Assembly (NCBI GenBank): GCA_900550375.1
Contig: URRP01000037.1
Coordinates: 1-25,022 of the forward strand
Length of the DNA: 25,022 bases
Source of the DNA: an uncultured Alistipes sp.
GTDB lineage: Bacteria > Bacteroidota > Bacteroidia > Bacteroidales > Rikenellaceae
Reading direction: 5' to 3'
The position numbers and the translations under genes are program-made. Numbering within the stretch: the first letter of the stretch is position 1; every line of letters starts with the position of its first letter. This document shows positions 8,022-16,790 of this stretch, piece after piece. Under the pieces are notes generated by a model. The model ran no database searches, was not told where the DNA came from, and worked only from the letters and a program-made list of their open reading frames with translations.

Positions 8022-8134
8022 CACAATATACTATTGCACAAGCGTATTCCGTCGCTTGCCTGCCTTCGACTGAGGTTCGCCGCACCGCCGTGTCGGAATA
8101 TAATTTTTCGGAACGGCGCAGCCCGATGATTCCC

Positions 8135-8168
8135 AACAAAAAACGGAATTCTGCAAAGGATTCCGTTT
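8135..8168 (-). terminator. Rho-independent terminator of the sigma54 regulator gene
   Basis: AAACGGAAT (8141-8149) and ATTCCGTTT (8160-8168) form a 9-bp stem with a 10-base loop. Read on the minus strand it is followed by a run of T (TTTTTTGTTG in all), 19 bases after the TAA at 8188-8190. Confidence 0.8.
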
Positions 8169-8187
8169 GCGGTTTGTGCGGACGGTG

Positions 8188-9351
<1,164 letters not shown>

Positions 9352-9391
9352 GGTTATCGTATAATCTCTCGATTTTTGTTTACATTTGTTC

Positions 9392-9423
9392 CGAAAATAG
9401 TAAAAATTTTCAGGTAAGTCAAA
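9392..9423 (-). promoter_or_regulatory. Probable promoter of the sigma54 regulator gene
   Basis: On the minus strand, TTTG (9420-9423), 20 bases, TATTTTCG (9392-9399). The spacing is ideal and the -7 box differs from TAnnTTTG by one base. It lies about 40 bases before the ATG at 9351, which supports that start over upstream in-frame codons. Confidence 0.5.
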
Positions 9424-9544
9424 CTCCTGAGAATTTGGTGTAAACACTATCAAAGAGCTTTTTTTACCATTAAAAATTTGATGTATTCGGCCCGAAGGGA
9501 ACACAGTTTCGGCTCCCGGACGGCGTACGCGAATCAATTTCGTT

Positions 9545-10264
9545 ATGAAAAAGAATTATAATTACACCCGCTGTAAGCTTTTCCTGCCGGAGTACGGATG
9601 CCATATCCACGAGATGGTGGCATCGCTGCTCGAAATCGAAGACCGTCGGGAACGCACACGACAGGCCAAGGCCGTTATCGCCGTGATGGGGAACTTCAAT
9701 CCGCTGCTGCGCGACACGGCCGATTTCACGCACAAATTGTGGGATCACCTCTTTATTATGTCTGATTTTCAGTTGGATGTGGATTCGCCGTATCCGCGTC
9801 CCTCGCGTCAGGATCTGACGATCACGCCGCGGCGGATGCACTACTCGCCGCGGCGTATTCCGTTCAAGCATTACGGCCGGTATGTGGGCGAAATGATTCG
9901 TTCACTGGCCGGTAAAAGCAGCCCCGAAGTAGGCCGAACGGTCGATAATCTGGCGCGTTACATGCGGGCCAAGAGTTACGAATACAATCAGGAACACCCC
10001 AATAACGAGGTCATCATAAAAGATATAAAGCAAATGTCCGGCGGGAACATTTCTATGGACGAAAATGCTATCAATAATCTCCGAAGTGACTATAAACAAC
10101 ACTTTACAGCCCACCCCGCGAAAGGCCCTCTGCGCGCCGGCGGCCGTCCCGTGCAGAAAGGGCGCGTCAATTCGCGTCTCCGTCAGGGCAGCTATTTGCA
10201 GAGTCATCAGGGACAACATCAGGGTTACACGAAAAATGGCCGCTCATACAATTCGTCCAAATAA
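9545..10264 (+). CDS. DUF4290 family protein
   Basis: A 239-residue cytoplasmic protein with no signal peptide or membrane segment. The first 175 residues (NYNYTRCKLFLPEYGCHIHEM, then KAVIAVMGNFNP, then FKHYGRYVGEMIR, ending HPNNEVIIKDIKQMSGGNISM) match what I know of DUF4290, a family restricted to Bacteroidetes whose function has not been described. The last 55 residues are low-complexity, rich in Arg, Gly, Gln and Ser, and basic, so RNA or DNA contact is conceivable but unproven. It is divergent from the sigma54 regulator. A promoter of its own was not recognised. The stop is just ahead of the promoter for the next gene. Confidence 0.85.
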   Translation: MKKNYNYTRCKLFLPEYGCHIHEMVASLLEIEDRRERTRQAKAVIAVMGNFNPLLRDTADFTHKLWDHLFIMSDFQLDVDSPYPRPSRQDLTITPRRMHYSPRRIPFKHYGRYVGEMIRSLAGKSSPEVGRTVDNLARYMRAKSYEYNQEHPNNEVIIKDIKQMSGGNISMDENAINNLRSDYKQHFTAHPAKGPLRAGGRPVQKGRVNSRLRQGSYLQSHQGQHQGYTKNGRSYNSSK

Positions 10265-10265
10265 T

Positions 10266-10296
10266 TTTGCGTTATAAGGCAAAAAAGGTATATTTG
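10266..10296 (+). promoter_or_regulatory. Promoter of the lipoprotein-lpxH-thyA-folA region
   Basis: TTTG (10266-10269), 19 bases, TATATTTG (10289-10296), a perfect consensus match that overlaps the DUF4290 stop region. The first downstream ATG is at 10536, which implies a leader of about 230 bases. Confidence 0.75.
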
Positions 10297-10390
10297 TAAT
10301 TACGAAAATTCAGTTGCAGCGGACGATTTCCGCGCCGACGGGGTTCGAAACGATTCGATTCGGCCTCCGTCCTGTGAAAAAACTGCTGCG

Positions 10391-10490
10391 TTTAAGACAT
10401 TTTCCGCGTGCGGCAGAGTCCGAATAAATCCGGTGCTGCGCCCGCTGAATTGAAAACGTAATTACTAAAGACATTTTCTATGCCCGGCAG
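10391..10490 (+). repeat. Imperfect 26-bp direct repeat in the long leader
   Basis: 10391-10416 (TTTAAGACATTTTCCGCGTG then CGGCAG) and 10465-10490 (CTAAAGACATTTTCTATGCC then CGGCAG) share AAGACATTTTC and CGGCAG at identical spacing, 74 bases apart. Both lie in the untranslated leader before 10536. Confidence 0.55.
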
Positions 10491-10535
10491 CGCCCGTGAA
10501 CACGCGCAGCCCCGCTTAACGAGAACGTTTCAAAA

Positions 10536-11672
10536 ATGGAGAAAAGCAAGATAGTCATGGGGATTCTGGCGGCTGCGACGCTCGGCGCCTGTCAGTCGTC
10601 CAAGGTGAAGATTTCGGGGCGTCTGGTCGGAGCCGACGCCCGGCAGGTCTACATCGAACAGGTATCCTCGGGCGGCAAAGTTCCTCTGGTCGATTCGGTA
10701 TCGCTCGACGAGATGGGCAATTACCGGTTCGATTTGAAAAACGTCCCTTCCACCCCTTCGCTTTATACTATTTCCTATAACGGCGAGTCCGTTCCGGTGC
10801 TGATCGAGGGCGGCGACCGCCTGACGATCAATTCGGCAGGGAGTTTCGCCCGCAACTATACGGTCGAGGGGAACGAGGAGTCGACGCTGCTGCGCGAATT
10901 CAACCTCGCCTATGTCGAAGGGGCTGAGAAACTTAACGACATCGCCGCCGTCTACGCCCGCAGCGGGCAATCGGAGGAGGAACTCAAACGGCTTGCCAAA
11001 GCCTATTCCGACGAATATCTGCGCATCAAACGTGCGCAGCTCAAATTTATCATCGAGCACAAGGCGTCGATCGCGGCGGTCTATGCCCTCTCCCAGCGGT
11101 TGCCGGGCGATCGTTACCTTTTCAACGGTCAGGGGGATGCCGTCTACTACCGCACGGTGGCCGATGCGCTCGAGGAGCACTATCCGCATTCGCCTTATCT
11201 GGCATCGCTGCACGCCGAGATTTCGCGTCTCGATGCCTTGCAAAATCTCTCGGCGGCGGTTGCTGAAGCGGGATTCCCCGATCTGGAGATGACCAATATG
11301 TACGGCAAGAAGGTGCGGCTTTCGGCGCTGAAGGGCAGCGTCGTGCTGGTCGATTTCTGGTCGCCGTCGCTGGGCAACAGTAATGCGCTGAACGCCGATC
11401 TGAAACAGCTCTATGAAAAGTATCACGACAGTGGTTTCGAGGTCTATCAGGTGGCTGTCGAAACGTCGAAACCGATGTGGATCAATACGGTGCAGGAGCA
11501 GTCGCTGCCGTGGATCTCGGTTTGCGATCTGCGCGGCGAGGCGTCGCCGGCGCTGACGATCTACAACATCCGTAAACTGCCTGCCAACTATCTGATCGAC
11601 CGCAAGGGAGACATCGTCGCCAAAGACCTCTACGGAACGGCGCTCGAGCAGCAGCTGGAGAATCTGTTATAG
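10536..11672 (+). CDS. DUF4369/TlpA-like thioredoxin-fold lipoprotein lacking the CxxC
   Basis: A 378-residue lipoprotein. MEKSKIVMGILAAATLGAC has a lipobox with C19 as lipidation site. Residues of about 25-120 look like the beta-rich DUF4369 domain (VKISGRLVGADARQVYIE...VPVLIEGGDRL), followed by a helical stretch of about 125-240. A C-terminal AhpC/TSA-Redoxin fold starts at FPDLEMTNMYGKKVRLSALK. Where TlpA-type proteins have FWASWCGPC, this has FWSPSLGNS: both redox cysteines are absent, so thiol-disulfide chemistry is not expected. The cis-Pro region (IRKLPANYLIDRKGDIV) is kept. A scaffolding or binding role at the envelope is likelier. It is the first gene of a probable operon, 5 bases from lpxH. 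Confidence 0.85.
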   Translation: MEKSKIVMGILAAATLGACQSSKVKISGRLVGADARQVYIEQVSSGGKVPLVDSVSLDEMGNYRFDLKNVPSTPSLYTISYNGESVPVLIEGGDRLTINSAGSFARNYTVEGNEESTLLREFNLAYVEGAEKLNDIAAVYARSGQSEEELKRLAKAYSDEYLRIKRAQLKFIIEHKASIAAVYALSQRLPGDRYLFNGQGDAVYYRTVADALEEHYPHSPYLASLHAEISRLDALQNLSAAVAEAGFPDLEMTNMYGKKVRLSALKGSVVLVDFWSPSLGNSNALNADLKQLYEKYHDSGFEVYQVAVETSKPMWINTVQEQSLPWISVCDLRGEASPALTIYNIRKLPANYLIDRKGDIVAKDLYGTALEQQLENLL

Positions 11673-11677
11673 GGGCG

Positions 11678-12403
11678 ATGATCTACTTTGCCTCGGATAT
11701 CCATCTGGGAGCTGGCGATCCGGCCGCGGCGCGGAGTACCGAGCGCCGGTTTACGGCGTGGCTCGACGACGTCTCCCGAGATGCCGATGCGATCTTTCTG
11801 CTGGGCGATCTCTTCGATTTCTGGTTCGAATACCGGCGGGTCGTGCCGCAGGGGTTTACCCGCACGCTGGGCAAACTCTCCGAGCTGACCGACCGCGGCA
11901 TACGCGTCGTCTTTTTTACCGGCAACCACGATATGTGGGTGGGCGACTATCTGCAACGCGAGTGCGGCGTTGAGATCTACACCTCGCCGCAGGTGATGGA
12001 GCTTGCCGGCAAGCGGCTTTTTCTGGCGCACGGCGATAATATGAACATCGACCATCTGCCTTGGCTCAAGTTTATGAACCGCATCTTCCGGTCGCGGACA
12101 CTGCGCTGGCTCTTTTCATGGGGGGTGCATCCCGATTGGGCCATGAAGTTCGGCCGGTGGTGGAGCGGCCGTTCGCGCAAGTCGCACGGCACGCCGTGCG
12201 ATCCGAGCGTAACCGAACCGCTGATCGCCTATGCCCGCAGCCGGCAGCAGCACGATCCGGTCGACTATTACATCTTCGGCCATATGCATTATGCGCGCGA
12301 CTATGCGGCCGACGGCCTGCGGGTCGTACAGCTCGGGGCGTGGAATACTCCGGCCTATGCCGTGCTGGACGATGCCGGTGGTCTGGTACTCAAAAGATTA
12401 TAG
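11678..12403 (+). CDS. lpxH: UDP-2,3-diacylglucosamine diphosphatase
   Basis: A 241-residue calcineurin-like metallophosphoesterase with the LpxH pattern: DIHLG, GDLFDFWFEY, GNHDMW, HGDN and GHMHYAR supply the dimetal ligands. LpxH removes UMP from UDP-2,3-diacylglucosamine to make lipid X in lipid A synthesis, acting at the inner face of the inner membrane. The DFWFEY stretch and the helical lid at about residues 120-170 (LPWLKFMNRIFRSR...) are typical. It starts 5 bases after the upstream lipoprotein and ends 4 bases before thyA, so the three are probably co-transcribed. Confidence 0.9.
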   Translation: MIYFASDIHLGAGDPAAARSTERRFTAWLDDVSRDADAIFLLGDLFDFWFEYRRVVPQGFTRTLGKLSELTDRGIRVVFFTGNHDMWVGDYLQRECGVEIYTSPQVMELAGKRLFLAHGDNMNIDHLPWLKFMNRIFRSRTLRWLFSWGVHPDWAMKFGRWWSGRSRKSHGTPCDPSVTEPLIAYARSRQQHDPVDYYIFGHMHYARDYAADGLRVVQLGAWNTPAYAVLDDAGGLVLKRL

Positions 12404-12407
12404 TGTT

Positions 12408-13301
12408 ATGAAACAATATCTCGACTTGCTGCGCAGAATCTGTGACGAAGGCGTCGTGCGGGGTGACCGCACGGGAACGGGTACGCGGAGCGTCTTCGGC
12501 CATCAAATGCGGTTCGATCTCAGCGAGGGGTTCCCGCTGCTGACGACCAAGAAGGTCTTTCTGAAGGGGGTGATCCACGAACTGCTCTGGTTTCTGCAAG
12601 GCGACACCAACATCCGTTATCTGGTCGAAAACGGTGTTCATATCTGGGACAACGATGCCTACCGCTACTATAACGAATTGTGCGTGCGTCACGGTGTGCT
12701 GCCCGTCGACCGCGAGACGTTCTTGTCGGCTGCGGGCGAAGAGTCGCCTGTCGAGGGGTATCGTTTCGGCGACCTGAACCACGTCTATGGCTGGCAGTGG
12801 CGCAGTTGGGGCAAGCCCGACGGCAGCGCGGTCGATCAGATCGCGCAGGCGGTCGATACGATCCGCCGCAACCCCGAGTCGCGGCGCATCATCGTCTCGG
12901 CGTGGAACGTCGCCGAGGTGGACGACATGGCGCTGCCGCCCTGCCACGTGCTGTTCCAGTTCTATGTGGCCGAGGGACGGTTGTCGTGCCAGCTGTACCA
13001 GCGCAGCGCCGATACCTTTCTGGGCGTACCCTTCAATATCGCCTCCTATGCGCTGCTGACGCTGATGATGGCACAGGTGTGTGATCTCCGGCCGGGCGAT
13101 TTCGTCCATACGCTGGGCGATACGCACCTCTACCTGAACCATATGGATCAAGTGGCCGAGCAGTTGTCGCGCACGCCGCGCTGCCTGCCCGTGATGCGGC
13201 TCAACCCCGCCGTGCGGTCGATTTTCGATTTCCGTTACGAGGATTTCACCCTCGAAGGATACGATCCGTGGCCGGCGATCAAAGCTCCGATGTCGTTCTG
13301 A
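12408..13301 (+). CDS. thyA: Thymidylate synthase
   Basis: A 297-residue ThyA; the start MKQYLDLLRRI at 12408 is chosen over in-frame codons inside lpxH. It methylates dUMP to dTMP using 5,10-methylene-THF and releases dihydrofolate. Visible: RTGTGTRSVFG, the catalytic C179 in LPPCHVLFQFY, RRIIVSAWNVAEVDDMAL, QRSADTFLGVPFNIASYALL and the C-terminal DPWPAIKAPMSF. Compared with the 264-residue E. coli enzyme there is an insertion of about 33 residues at about 90-122, in the small domain, as in longer Lactobacillus-type ThyA. Neighbour folA recycles its dihydrofolate. Confidence 0.96.
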   Translation: MKQYLDLLRRICDEGVVRGDRTGTGTRSVFGHQMRFDLSEGFPLLTTKKVFLKGVIHELLWFLQGDTNIRYLVENGVHIWDNDAYRYYNELCVRHGVLPVDRETFLSAAGEESPVEGYRFGDLNHVYGWQWRSWGKPDGSAVDQIAQAVDTIRRNPESRRIIVSAWNVAEVDDMALPPCHVLFQFYVAEGRLSCQLYQRSADTFLGVPFNIASYALLTLMMAQVCDLRPGDFVHTLGDTHLYLNHMDQVAEQLSRTPRCLPVMRLNPAVRSIFDFRYEDFTLEGYDPWPAIKAPMSF

Positions 13302-13340
13302 CGACCGGAGCAATTGTTAACTTTAATTTCTGATTGTCAA

Positions 13341-13823
13341 TTGATTTCAATTATCGTAGCCGTTGCCGAGAACGGCGTTATCGGGGATAAGAACCGGTTG
13401 TTGTGGCATATATCCGAGGACCTGCGTCATTTCAAGCGGATCACGACGGGTCATCCTGTGGTGATGGGCCGTAAAACGTGGGAGTCGCTGGGACGGCCGC
13501 TGCCGGGGCGTGAGAACGTCGTCGTGTCGCGGCAGGAGCTGACGCTGGAGGGTGCGCGGACGGTGCACTCGCTCGACGAAGCCTATGCGCTCTTTCCGCC
13601 GGAAGAGGAGGTGTTCGTCATCGGCGGCGCGCAAATCTATGGCGAGGCGCTGCCTGCGGCCGATCGTTTCTACCTCACGCGCGTGCATCGCGCCTACGAG
13701 GGCGACACCCTTTTCCCTGAGTGGAACGCCGACGAATGGCGGCTTGTCGAGAGCGAGTCATTCCCTTGCGGCGAGCGGTATGACTATCCCTTTACGTTCG
13801 AAACCTACGAACGGAGGCGATAA
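13341..13823 (+). CDS. folA: Dihydrofolate reductase (TTG start)
   Basis: A 160-residue DHFR that reduces dihydrofolate to tetrahydrofolate with NADPH, regenerating the cofactor used by ThyA just upstream. There is no ATG; starting at TTG 13341 gives MISIIVAVAENGVIG, aligned residue for residue with E. coli FolA, and puts the catalytic Asp of WHISED at position 27 as in E. coli. A TTG at 13314 is also in frame but would add nine atypical residues. Other marks: VVMGRKTWESLGRPLPGR, VFVIGGAQIYGEALP, and the C-terminal FTFETYERR. The gap from thyA is 39 bases. Confidence 0.94.
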   Translation: MISIIVAVAENGVIGDKNRLLWHISEDLRHFKRITTGHPVVMGRKTWESLGRPLPGRENVVVSRQELTLEGARTVHSLDEAYALFPPEEEVFVIGGAQIYGEALPAADRFYLTRVHRAYEGDTLFPEWNADEWRLVESESFPCGERYDYPFTFETYERRR

Positions 13824-13855
13824 ACACGGATGAAAAACCTAAACCTGAACGGATT

Positions 13856-14725
13856 ATGATGAAACGAGTACTCCTCTTCCTCCTCGTATGCGCGCTGTCG
13901 CCGGCTTGGACCGATGCACAGCCCGTAATCGAAAAGCAGGGTTCGAAGAAAGACCCCTTCACCTTTGTACAGATCGCCGATCCGCAGCTGGGCTTCTGCG
14001 ACAAGGGGCAGGACTGGCAGTGGACGGTCGACAATCTGAAGGCGACCGTCGCGCGCGTCAACGACCTGAAGCCGGCCTTCGTGATCGTGACCGGCGACCT
14101 GATCCACAATTATAAGAGTTCGCAGCAGGCGCAGGCTTACATGGAAAATATCCGTCGGATCGATGCGTCGATCCCCGTGTTCCACCTCCCGGGCAACCAC
14201 GACATGCCGAAGTACGCGGCTGCGGCCGTCGCGAAGTATCGCGAGGCGTTCGGCTACGACCGTTTCGCGTTCACGTACAACGGATCGGCCTTCATCGGGT
14301 TGAACAGCAACCCTATGGTGTGCGATAACGAGACGGCCCGCGCCGATGCCCGCGCCCAGTTGGCATGGTTCGAGCAGCAGTTGAAGCGATTCCGTAAATG
14401 CAACCACATCTTTGTCTTCACGCACCATCCGCTCACCGTCAGTCCCGACAGCAAGGTCGAGCACAAGTCGGCCTTCGACGAACCGTTCCGTACGGAGTAC
14501 GCCGAACTGATGAAAAAATACGGCGTGCGGGCAATCTTCGCCGGCCATACCCATATCACGGGGCTGACCGAGGCGGCCGGCATCCCGATGATTATCGCCG
14601 GAGCGTCGAGCTATCCGCTTTACGGGGCCTACACGGGGATCAACGTGGTCGATGTCACCCCGACCGATTTCCGCAGCGAATTCATCGCCGACGATCCCTC
14701 CGACGCCAATATCCGGCTGCGCTGA
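13856..14725 (+). CDS. Secreted calcineurin-like phosphoesterase (CPPED1-like)
   Basis: A 289-residue protein with a Sec signal peptide (MMKRVLLFLLVCALSPAWTDA), so it is periplasmic or exported. Metallophosphoesterase motifs appear in order: IADPQLG, TGDLIHN, GNHDMP, THHPL and GHTHITG. The first motif is D-x-Q instead of the common D-x-H, as in CPPED1-type enzymes. It should be a dimetal phosphatase on a phosphomonoester or phosphodiester; the substrate is unknown. It follows folA by 32 bases and is probably the last gene of the operon. Either of the two leading ATG codons (13856 or 13859) could start it. Confidence 0.87.
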   Translation: MMKRVLLFLLVCALSPAWTDAQPVIEKQGSKKDPFTFVQIADPQLGFCDKGQDWQWTVDNLKATVARVNDLKPAFVIVTGDLIHNYKSSQQAQAYMENIRRIDASIPVFHLPGNHDMPKYAAAAVAKYREAFGYDRFAFTYNGSAFIGLNSNPMVCDNETARADARAQLAWFEQQLKRFRKCNHIFVFTHHPLTVSPDSKVEHKSAFDEPFRTEYAELMKKYGVRAIFAGHTHITGLTEAAGIPMIIAGASSYPLYGAYTGINVVDVTPTDFRSEFIADDPSDANIRLR

Positions 14726-14892
14726 CAAGGAAGCGGCTGCGCGCAGCTCTTTCGGAAGGAGTGGCCGGAACACCTTGTTGCGGCGGATTCTGCGGTAGGC
14801 GCAGTTCGGCCGGCCGCTGTCGGACCATCGCCGGCGATTCGAATATCTGTCGTTTCCGCTTTCCCGAGTGATTCGGGACATCCTGTTCTCTC

Positions 14893-14917
14893 GGCTCCGC
14901 TCATCAAGGGCGGAGCC
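14893..14917 (+). terminator. Probable terminator after the phosphoesterase
   Basis: GGCTCCGC (14893-14900) and GCGGAGCC (14910-14917) form a perfect 8-bp stem with a 9-base loop, but only GCTGCTTTGG follows. The gap 14726-15016 otherwise holds the hdr promoter and no gene I can support. Confidence 0.5.
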
Positions 14918-14964
14918 GCTGCTTTGGACCGGTGCCGAGCGGTCGAAAATAGGTATTTATACTG

Positions 14965-14995
14965 TTTCGAATCCGGTGTGTTACCGGTAACTTTG
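14965..14995 (+). promoter_or_regulatory. Promoter of the Hdr-like operon with a 12-bp palindrome on the -7 box
   Basis: TTTC (14965-14968), 19 bases, TAACTTTG (14988-14995), 22 bases before the ATG at 15017. The perfect palindrome GTTACCGGTAAC (14980-14991) covers the first half of the -7 box, a position suited to a repressor operator. Confidence 0.6.
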
Positions 14996-15016
14996 CCTGA
15001 TGCAAAATTGTCGGTT

Positions 15017-15715
15017 ATGAGTCATTATTTCGAACTGCTGATGGAGGACGTCCGCTTCCGTGAGGGGCTGAAGTCGTGCATGAACTGCGGAATCTGTACG
15101 GGTGTCTGCCCTGCGGCCGAGTTCTACGACTACGACCCGCGCCAGATCGTCGCCATTGTCCAGACCCGCGACGAGGAGCAGATCGAACGCCTGCTGAAGG
15201 GCGATACGATCTGGTTCTGCGGCGAGTGTATGTCGTGTCGTCCGCGCTGTCCGCGCGGCAATACGCCCGGGTATGTCATTCAGGCGCTGCGCACGCTGTC
15301 GCAGAAGCTGGGTTTCTTCGTCGAGAGCGAGAAGGGGCGTCAGCAGCTGGCGCTCAAACGCACCATCGGCGAGAATATCCTGCGCACGGGGTATTGCGTG
15401 ACGCCCAAGCTCGTCGCGCCCGAACTGCATCCCGAGCAGGGACCGGTCTGGAGTTGGATCTATCGCAACGACCGCGAAATCTACTGTCAGTTCAATCCTA
15501 CCTACGACCGGCCGGGGGCGGGTGCCGTGCGCCGTATCGACGACGCGACGCTCGGCGAGCTGCACCGCATCTTCGAGGTGACGGGCGGCAAGGCGTTCTT
15601 CGACCATATCGAGAGCTGCTCCGAGCGCAAGGCGCGCGAGATGGGGTACGATGGTGCCGACGAGCGCTATTTCATGGATGTATTTACCCGCAATTCGCAG
15701 AATCAAGATGAATAG
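15017..15715 (+). CDS. HdrC-like subunit, two [4Fe-4S] clusters
   Basis: A 232-residue heterodisulfide reductase subunit C-like protein. Two ferredoxin-type motifs CX2CX2CX3CP are visible, SCMNCGICTGVCPA (Cys from residue 21) and FCGECMSCRPRCPRG (about 68-78). It should pass electrons between the flavoprotein HdrA-like subunit and the HdrB-like catalytic subunit in the cytoplasm. ATG 15017 is chosen because it lies 22 bases after the promoter and begins at the conserved part. Its last bases overlap the next gene by 8. The C-terminal third (residues about 120-232) is longer than in many HdrC proteins and has no motif I recognise. Confidence 0.88.
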   Translation: MSHYFELLMEDVRFREGLKSCMNCGICTGVCPAAEFYDYDPRQIVAIVQTRDEEQIERLLKGDTIWFCGECMSCRPRCPRGNTPGYVIQALRTLSQKLGFFVESEKGRQQLALKRTIGENILRTGYCVTPKLVAPELHPEQGPVWSWIYRNDREIYCQFNPTYDRPGAGAVRRIDDATLGELHRIFEVTGGKAFFDHIESCSERKAREMGYDGADERYFMDVFTRNSQNQDE

Positions 15716-16790
15716 AAGCTGGCAAGAGTATCAGAAGGAGATCGCCGACGACCGGTATTACTACGTGCGCAGCTGCATCCGGCAGAATTTTTTCCCGGGC
15801 AGCGAGAAGGCTTTTCTGGACATTATGCAGAACGATCTGGGGCGCGACTGCTTCGACGATCCGATCCACACCTCCTGCACGGGCATCGGCTATCATGCCG
15901 ACATCGTGCCGCTGGAGACGATCATGGCGGTCGTGGCGCGGCAGTTCGCGCTGATGGGCGAAGCGGGGTACGAGAATTTCATCTCGTCGTGCATCACCTC
16001 GTTCGGCATCTACACCGAAATATTGGCTACGTGGGAGGAGTTTCCCGAAACCGAGGAGCGGGCGCGCGAAGCGCTCTACAAGGCGACGGGCCGCACGCTG
16101 GTCAAGCCCAAGAATCTGTCCCATACGTCGGACATCGTCTTTCACCATCGCGAGGCCATTGCCGCGCGGGCCAAGCACCGGCTGGTGAACGCGCTCACGG
16201 GCGAGCCGCTGCGCGTGGTGGAGCATATCGGCTGCCACTATGCCAAGCTCTTTCCCAAGCTGGGCATCGGCGGTTCGGAGTTCCCCTATGTGCTGGCCGG
16301 CATGGTCGAGTCGTGGGGCGGCGAGTGCGTCGACTATCCCGAACGGCGCCACTGCTGCGGCTTCGGCTTCCGCAACTATCTGGTGCAGGCCAATCGAGGT
16401 TATTCGGTGGCCAATACGCAGAAGAAACTCGAAAGCATGGCCCCCTACAAACCCGATTTCATCGTGGCCAACTGTCCGGGCTGCGCGATGTTTATCGACA
16501 AATGGCAGTACACCATCGCCGAAATGGAGGGTACGACTTACGGCGAAAACGGCCACGGCATACCGGTGCTCACCTATGAGGAGATGGCCGGTCTGGTGCT
16601 CGGCTACGATCCGTGGGCGCTGGGGATGCAGATGCATCAGGTCGACGTAGAACCGCTGCTGGACAAGATGGGCGTCGAGTACGATCCGGCGGCCAAGTAT
16701 CTGGGTATAAACGGAAAATATATCGGACAACCTGCCTCTACCATTGTCAATTGCGGTTCGCAGGATACGGTCTACAATATCAAACAGTGA
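15708..16790 (+). CDS. HdrB-like subunit with CCG domain
   Basis: A 360-residue HdrB-family protein. The second CCG domain is clear: HIGCHYAKLFP, then RRHCCGFGFRN, then VANCPGCAMFIDKW. In methanogen HdrB such cysteines bind the noncubane [4Fe-4S] clusters that split a disulfide. The first domain is weaker (SCTGIGYHAD, SSCITSFGIY), with fewer cysteines than a canonical CCG. The protein is also longer than methanogen HdrB (about 300). It is probably the site of substrate reduction or oxidation; since CoM-S-S-CoB is not made in Bacteroidetes the substrate is unknown. Start codon ATGAATAG overlaps the HdrC stop; its TGA overlaps the next ATG (TGATG). Confidence 0.87.
   Translation: MNRSWQEYQKEIADDRYYYVRSCIRQNFFPGSEKAFLDIMQNDLGRDCFDDPIHTSCTGIGYHADIVPLETIMAVVARQFALMGEAGYENFISSCITSFGIYTEILATWEEFPETEERAREALYKATGRTLVKPKNLSHTSDIVFHHREAIAARAKHRLVNALTGEPLRVVEHIGCHYAKLFPKLGIGGSEFPYVLAGMVESWGGECVDYPERRHCCGFGFRNYLVQANRGYSVANTQKKLESMAPYKPDFIVANCPGCAMFIDKWQYTIAEMEGTTYGENGHGIPVLTYEEMAGLVLGYDPWALGMQMHQVDVEPLLDKMGVEYDPAAKYLGINGKYIGQPASTIVNCGSQDTVYNIKQ

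Larger units (their letters stand above)
7345..8036. repeat. Array of about ten CAATA/TATTG imperfect palindromes, spacing near 50 bp
   Basis: The gene-free stretch 7129-8134 holds this array. Palindrome centres lie near 7359, 7510, 7559, 7610, 7662, 7707, 7760, 7815, 7862 and 8030. Examples with perfect arms are ACAATA-AGA-TATTGT (7503-7517), CAATAT-A-ATATTG (7553-7565), CAATATTG (7606-7613), CAATA-ATA-TATTG (7701-7713) and CAATA-TAC-TATTG (8024-8036). The seven middle intervals are 45 to 56 bp; the two outer ones, about 151 and 168 bp, are near three units. TATGCA or TACA often precedes the core. The sequences between cores are not conserved at spacer level. I see no open frame that deserves calling. 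Confidence 0.75.

Noticed and set aside
7345..8036. CRISPR array
   Set aside because: The period of about 50 bp is tempting, but the repeated part is short, degenerate and AT-only, spacing varies by up to 10 bp, and no cas gene is in the window.
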